Shown piece by piece: positions 59,982 through 64,000 of a stretch of DNA of 64,000 nt. This DNA comes from Sutcliffiella horikoshii (GTDB lineage Bacteria; Bacillota; Bacilli; Bacillales; Bacillaceae_I). Position 1 is the first letter of the stretch, and each line of letters opens with the position of its first letter. Below the pieces are notes generated by a model. It searched no databases. It was not told the origin of the DNA and saw nothing but the letters and a program-made list of their open reading frames with translations. Location: assembly GCF_021991925.1 (NCBI RefSeq), contig NZ_RXZI01000010.1, positions 1 through 64,000 on the forward strand, in the 5' to 3' direction. The translations under genes were made by a program, and so were the position numbers.

Positions 59982-61154
59982 TCAATCTATATCTTCCATA
60001 TTGATGGTACGGTTTTTGAGCGCTCCAGAATGAATGACCTTCACATTTAAATCGATCTCCTCCAACAAATTCTCTGTTAATGTAAATCCACCATCCTCTA
60101 AAATTGAATTCCATCTCTCATTCTTATTTCTATAAAGGATATGCTCTAAGCGGAAAAAGTCCGTATCACTTTTTATACCTAATTTGTATAAACTCTTTAT
60201 TTCCTTAAGTATCTCTTCCCTCAAATTTGCTTCCATTTCTTTTAGATTCACAATTTTATTTGCATCTCTATTTGCGATGACTCCCTCGAGAGAAACCTTC
60301 ACATAAAAGCGAGGAGAACCCTCCTCTTCAAGTGGTTGAATATCCACCTTATTCTTTTCAAAAACGATATTAAAGTCCGGCTCTCCCTCCTCATCCATCA
60401 CTTGTATTCCAGCTCTTTCCATCTCCTTGGAGAGCCAACGAAGCCCTTTAAGTTCCTCAAGCGTATAAAAACCTTTATACGCTTTATTTTTCAGAAAAAA
60501 GGCACCGTCTATTTCCAGTTTGGGATCAGGTTTCATATTATGAACCCAATGGCTTTCATTGATACGGATAGATGGAAGATAAGTGGTAAGAGCCGGTTCA
60601 TATAATTCTCTTACAAATTGTTGAAGCTTTATTGGACGGATAGTGGAATTTTGTTCAAAAGTACCCATAGGACGGTGCAGAACGGTTGCTAGCGCAGATT
60701 GATTGAAGAAGCTTGTGGTAGAAAAGACCTCCTTGATGGGGGCGTTTGTTCCAAAAATCCACGTTGTCAGACGAAGCTCATAATATCTTGTCAACACATC
60801 AAAAATATGATGGAATCCTTCTTCTAATGCGGTTTCACTGACGAGAATCGTATTTACATGTGCCCAAAGCAGCCGTTCTTGTGAAGTATTATATGCTAGG
60901 GAGAGGGCTTCATCGAATGTCTTTCCTTTAGTTTCCGAGACCCATACAGAAGGTTCCCTACTGCTTCCGTTCTCTCCTTGGGAACTGAAACTGATCAATT
61001 GAATATACCCTATATATTCATCATCCTTGAAATCCACTCCTATTGCGGTAACATAGTTCATGTTTTGAACTTCTTTGATATCTGAGCAGCTTGTCAGGAA
61101 CAAAAGGGACATTACCAGTAATGCCTTCATCATCACTTGAAGATTCACTCTCAT
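59982..61154 (-). CDS. Ger(x)C family germinant receptor lipoprotein
   Basis: A 390-residue C subunit of a GerA-type germinant receptor on the spore inner membrane. Signal with lipobox LTSC, Cys23. Typical order: YVTAIGVDFKDDEYIGYIQLISF (34-56), WAHVNTILVSETALEEG, LRLTTWIFGT and a C-terminal domain with LKEMEANLREEILKEIKSLYKLGIKSDTDFFRL. The ATG overlaps the gerA-subunit stop (ATGA). Germinant unknown. Confidence 0.9.
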   Translation of the reverse strand: MRVNLQVMMKALLVMSLLFLTSCSDIKEVQNMNYVTAIGVDFKDDEYIGYIQLISFSSQGENGSSREPSVWVSETKGKTFDEALSLAYNTSQERLLWAHVNTILVSETALEEGFHHIFDVLTRYYELRLTTWIFGTNAPIKEVFSTTSFFNQSALATVLHRPMGTFEQNSTIRPIKLQQFVRELYEPALTTYLPSIRINESHWVHNMKPDPKLEIDGAFFLKNKAYKGFYTLEELKGLRWLSKEMERAGIQVMDEEGEPDFNIVFEKNKVDIQPLEEEGSPRFYVKVSLEGVIANRDANKIVNLKEMEANLREEILKEIKSLYKLGIKSDTDFFRLEHILYRNKNERWNSILEDGGFTLTENLLEEIDLNVKVIHSGALKNRTINMEDID

Positions 61155-62623
61155 TCTTCCTGTCCCCCTTTCCGTTGTACCATTTGTGCTTTAAACTGAC
61201 GGTTTTTAAAAGGGTTAACAAGCAAAGCTGATAAAATATCCTTGAAATTCAACGTAGAAATGGGTTCTAGATACCCCACCTTAAATGACTCCAATCGAGC
61301 CAAGTAAAATAAGATACTAAACAAACCTAAAAACACTCCATAGATCCCCAAGAACACACCTAACAACATGATATAAATTCGTAACACACTTACGGTCCCT
61401 GTCAATGATTGGTTCACCAGTGTGAAAGTTGCTACAGCCGTCAAAGCAACTACCACAATCATGGTGGCAGATGCCAACCCAGCTCTTATTGCAGCGTCCC
61501 CAATAATCAATCCTCCTACTATCGCAACTGTCTGTCCCACTGCTTTTGGCATCCTTATTCCGGCCTCTCTCAGCAGTTCGAACAGCCCAAGTATAAAGAA
61601 CGCCTCCAACCCTAACGGTATCGGCAGTCCTTCTCTCGACAAGGAAACGGTATTTAACAGTTGAAAAGGAAGCTGATCTACGTTTACAGCAGAAATGGCA
61701 ATCCAAAAACCTGGTAGCATAACCGCTATAAAAAAACCTATAATTCGAAATATCCGTTGAAAGGCCACAGTATGATACGGATAGTGAATATCCTCGGGTG
61801 ATTTTAACAACACAAAAACATTATTAGGCCCAATCAAGATCATCGGCGAACCATCGACAATGACAATGAACCTTCCCCTCAATAAACACTCCACCGCAAA
61901 GTCAGGGCGCCCGATGTAGTCAAATAATGGAAATAATGAAAAGGTGCGATTTGATAACCATTGCTCCAGTTGTCCACTGCTGACCAAGCTTTCTGTTTCC
62001 ATTTGTTCAAGCCTACTTTTTACCTCACTCAGCATCTCCTTATTTACTCTATCATCCAGATACATGAGAGAAACCGCTGTTTTACTTAGGGTTCCAATTT
62101 CAACGTTTTCATTGAATAAATAAGGTGATTTCAACCTTTTACGGATAAGGGCTGTGTTGATGTTCAACTCTTCCGTAAATCCGTCTTTTGGCCCTTTGAT
62201 GGAAACCTCGGTATTGGATTCGGATGGCTCCCTTTTGGGCACATCTGCAAGTTCAAAGGCCAGAAAGTAATTTCTGTGTGGTGGAAATACGATAAAATAT
62301 CCTGAGAACACTCTATTGATTAATCCACTAATGGAATGAATTTTTTCCATCGGAGGCAATTCGATATCCATCCCCATCACAGCGTCCTCTCGAACTTGGA
62401 CATATTCGATAATAGAATGAAAATACTCATTTACTTGGTTGATATCCACCATTCCCACGCAATAAAAAGCGGAAATATTACTGTGTTTTTCTTCCATATC
62501 AATAAAGTGAACATCTGCATAGTTTTGAAAGTAAGTTTGTAATTCTTCACCTAGAAGATTGTGACCTTTAAAATTGTCCTCTAGGGCCTCCAAACTTTTA
62601 AAAGATGTTGATGAATTCTTCAT
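61151..62623 (-). CDS. GerA family germinant receptor A subunit
   Basis: A 490-residue A subunit. Hydrophilic N-terminal half (1-240) and membrane half with four to five helices (about 285-450). Family signature PLFDYIGRPDFAVECLLRGRFIVIVDGSPMILIGPNNVFVLLKSPEDIHYPYHTVAFQR and LLREAGIRMPKAVGQTVAIVGGLIIGDAAIRAGL. The frame is open 123 nt further, but the ATG at 62623 has GGAGG 5 nt before it and overlaps the B-subunit stop, so I use it. Confidence 0.9.
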   Translation of the reverse strand: MKNSSTSFKSLEALEDNFKGHNLLGEELQTYFQNYADVHFIDMEEKHSNISAFYCVGMVDINQVNEYFHSIIEYVQVREDAVMGMDIELPPMEKIHSISGLINRVFSGYFIVFPPHRNYFLAFELADVPKREPSESNTEVSIKGPKDGFTEELNINTALIRKRLKSPYLFNENVEIGTLSKTAVSLMYLDDRVNKEMLSEVKSRLEQMETESLVSSGQLEQWLSNRTFSLFPLFDYIGRPDFAVECLLRGRFIVIVDGSPMILIGPNNVFVLLKSPEDIHYPYHTVAFQRIFRIIGFFIAVMLPGFWIAISAVNVDQLPFQLLNTVSLSREGLPIPLGLEAFFILGLFELLREAGIRMPKAVGQTVAIVGGLIIGDAAIRAGLASATMIVVVALTAVATFTLVNQSLTGTVSVLRIYIMLLGVFLGIYGVFLGLFSILFYLARLESFKVGYLEPISTLNFKDILSALLVNPFKNRQFKAQMVQRKGGQEE

Positions 62624-63702
62624 ACAGCCTCCGATCCTTTCACCTTTTGTGGGAGAAAGCTTATTACAAACAACGACAAGGTCAGGATTATTCCAATCAC
62701 TAGTAATCCTGGATAGAAATATGTCCCTATAGCTGTTTGCATCCAAAGATCACTGATCGGCAATATGCCTATAAAAAATAAACTGGTGGAAGCTGACCAA
62801 AAAACGATTGATTTCACTTTATTTGATGTGAATCCGATATCTTTAAGAAAATACAAGCATAAAGATACCCTGATCACCGCACCGGAAATGAACTGAAAGA
62901 CGGCAAAAAAATCCACATGCGAAACATGTTCCCCAAGCTCTACCAATCGCCACTGTTCCAATGCAGGAAAGCGAAGAACTGCTGCGATATTAGGTCCAAA
63001 CGATGCGATTGCCCCGAGTAAAGGACCTAGAATAAGACCAAGCAAGATTGTGATTAAGAGAAGAAACTGCCAAAGCTTGAACGGTTTACTTATATATTGT
63101 TGCAATAGAAGAATCAATAGAATATCCACACTGCCTCCAAGCACAACCGTAATACCGCTAATGATTGGGGAACTTCCATTCACAAGGATCGGAAACATAT
63201 AAGAGTAATCCTTATTCGTGATGGTTGAAAATGCGACAAAATAGCCAAGGATCCATACAATTGGCAATAAGAATGTAGAACTGTACACAATGGTCTTTAA
63301 ATTCGAGCTAGCCCCCAAGACACATAATAGAAGGAAAGGCAGAACCACGATCCATTGTGGTGTGAGAGGAAGAAAGTATATCTTGATGGAAGTAATAAAA
63401 TCATAAAATGATATAAAAGCAATGATGGTAATATGGAAGAAATAGATGAACATGATACTGGCGGAAACGACTCTTCCCGCCCGTTTGGCAATCCAGGTAG
63501 AGAGCTTCATATTTTGTTTATTACGAGACATGATGAAAAATAGAACCATCCCCCAAATCAAGAGGATGCCATACCCTACCAACACACAAACCCAAGCATC
63601 GCGCTTTGCTACAAATAATAGATGAGGCAACATAAGCACATGATTAGAAATCCCGATAAACAGAATGATGACAAACGATAGTTGCAGACGGGAAAAAGTC
63701 AT
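62620..63702 (-). CDS. GerB family germinant receptor permease subunit
   Basis: A 360-residue APC-like spore germination permease with ten helices; in characterised receptors this subunit binds the germinant. First gene of the operon, starting MTFSRLQLSFVIILFIGISNHVLMLP. Gene order here is B-A-C, unlike the usual A-B-C. Its stop overlaps the next gene by ATGA. Confidence 0.9.
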   Translation of the reverse strand: MTFSRLQLSFVIILFIGISNHVLMLPHLLFVAKRDAWVCVLVGYGILLIWGMVLFFIMSRNKQNMKLSTWIAKRAGRVVSASIMFIYFFHITIIAFISFYDFITSIKIYFLPLTPQWIVVLPFLLLCVLGASSNLKTIVYSSTFLLPIVWILGYFVAFSTITNKDYSYMFPILVNGSSPIISGITVVLGGSVDILLILLLQQYISKPFKLWQFLLLITILLGLILGPLLGAIASFGPNIAAVLRFPALEQWRLVELGEHVSHVDFFAVFQFISGAVIRVSLCLYFLKDIGFTSNKVKSIVFWSASTSLFFIGILPISDLWMQTAIGTYFYPGLLVIGIILTLSLFVISFLPQKVKGSEAV

Positions 63703-63779
63703 GTTGTTTCCTCTCTTTCAACGGATGGTGGTATTTAGTAGTATGAGTGGAAACACCTTAATTATTCAAAAACTCATAG

Positions 63780-63814
63780 TAAAAAAACCGCATTCTCCAT
63801 GTAGAATGCGGCCT
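63780..63814 (-). terminator. Terminator of the YdeI-like gene
   Basis: On the minus strand CCGCATTCT, ACATGG loop, AGAATGCGG, TTTTTTT. Confidence 0.88.
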
Positions 63815-63818
63815 CCCA

Positions 63819-64000
63819 TTACTTCTTATTTCTCCTATATAGATCCATCGATTTATGCCCCTCATCAATGATCGCAACCATCTCGTGCAATCTTTTCTCC
63901 TGCGTTTCCGCCCTTTTGGCACTGTAGACATAACGGGCCCAATCCTTCTGGTAGCCGTATGTCAAATCGTTATATTTCGCTAATACCTGTTCATTGTTTT
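63819..64000 (-). CDS. YdeI/OmpD-associated family protein, N-terminus outside window
   Basis: The last 60 codons of a minus-strand gene whose start lies to the right of the window. The visible end contains LTYGYQKDWARYVYSAKRAETQEKRLHEMVAIIDEGHKSMDLYRR, the C-terminal helix pattern of YdeI/OmpD-associated (bacteriocin-protection) proteins. The frame is set by the TAA at 63819-63821 and by the terminator just beyond. Confidence 0.7.
   Translation of the reverse strand, partial: NNEQVLAKYNDLTYGYQKDWARYVYSAKRAETQEKRLHEMVAIIDEGHKSMDLYRRNKK

Overview
The window looks like a chromosomal segment of a spore-forming, aerobic, low-to-moderate-GC Bacillaceae (Bacillus in the wide sense). The evidence is AGGAGG-type ribosome sites with frequent GTG/TTG starts, a GerA-type germinant receptor, a CotF-like coat protein, sigma-B-type promoters, an S-box methionine operon, a YkoGH-type two-component system and a caa3 oxidase assembly gene. 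I see no prophage, insertion sequence, rRNA, tRNA or CRISPR array, and I cannot name the species.

Layout, left to right. 1-1.2 kb: small stress-type genes (an Asn/Ser-rich protein cut by the window edge, CsbD, two tandem Lmo0937-like mini-proteins). 1.3-6.4 kb: a six-gene minus-strand operon joining an ABC importer (lipoprotein, two permeases, ATPase) to a TVP38 membrane protein and a CDP-alcohol phosphatidyltransferase, the Gram-positive counterpart of the uncharacterised E. coli ydjXYZ-ynjABCDEF cluster. 6.9-12.2 kb: Mn-dependent pyrophosphatase, a von Willebrand A lipoprotein, a YhfW-type FAD/Rieske protein and a general stress protein. 12.2-17.5 kb: an ABC exporter behind a perfect Fur box, divergent from a ykoGH two-component system with two PepSY genes. 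17.9-21.4 kb: cydDC behind a Rex-like site. 22-30 kb: SAM riboswitch and metI-metC-metF/yitJ-metH, a complete route from acylhomoserine to methionine.

30-37 kb holds a LysM protein, an ECF sigma/anti-sigma pair with an autoregulatory-type promoter, a chemoreceptor and a small XRE repressor with twin perfect palindromes. 37.5-44.2 kb is a LnrJK-LnrLMN-like unit (sensor kinase, regulator, ABC-2 exporter) with a DUF58 gene inside. 45-49 kb holds a PadR/HAAS module, a MerR/SRPBCC pair and small membrane proteins. 49-53.5 kb has a RodA/FtsW protein and two convergent CNNM/CorC proteins, one behind a yybP-ykoY manganese riboswitch. 53.5-59.9 kb has a TipA-like regulator, small proteins, coat protein, CtaG/DUF2243, PadR/DUF4188, two unlisted mini membrane proteins and DUF2935. 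60-63.7 kb is a germinant receptor operon in B-A-C order; a YdeI-like gene is cut by the right edge.

The most unusual feature runs across the whole window. At least eight intergenic gaps carry arrays of short degenerate motifs placed every 20-21 bp. Four arrays share the core TGTCCGAA, two share RTGCCRAA, one GGGATTA and one ATATCATGAA. In the TGTCCGAA arrays the 8-bp core is kept while the sequence between cores is not, and the only departures from 21-22 bp are jumps of 30-32 bp, that is three helical turns instead of two. This suggests sites presented on one face of the DNA. I know of no described system that matches it; it is the main candidate here for undescribed biology. A separate 145-bp element with terminal inverted repeats occurs in two diverged copies.
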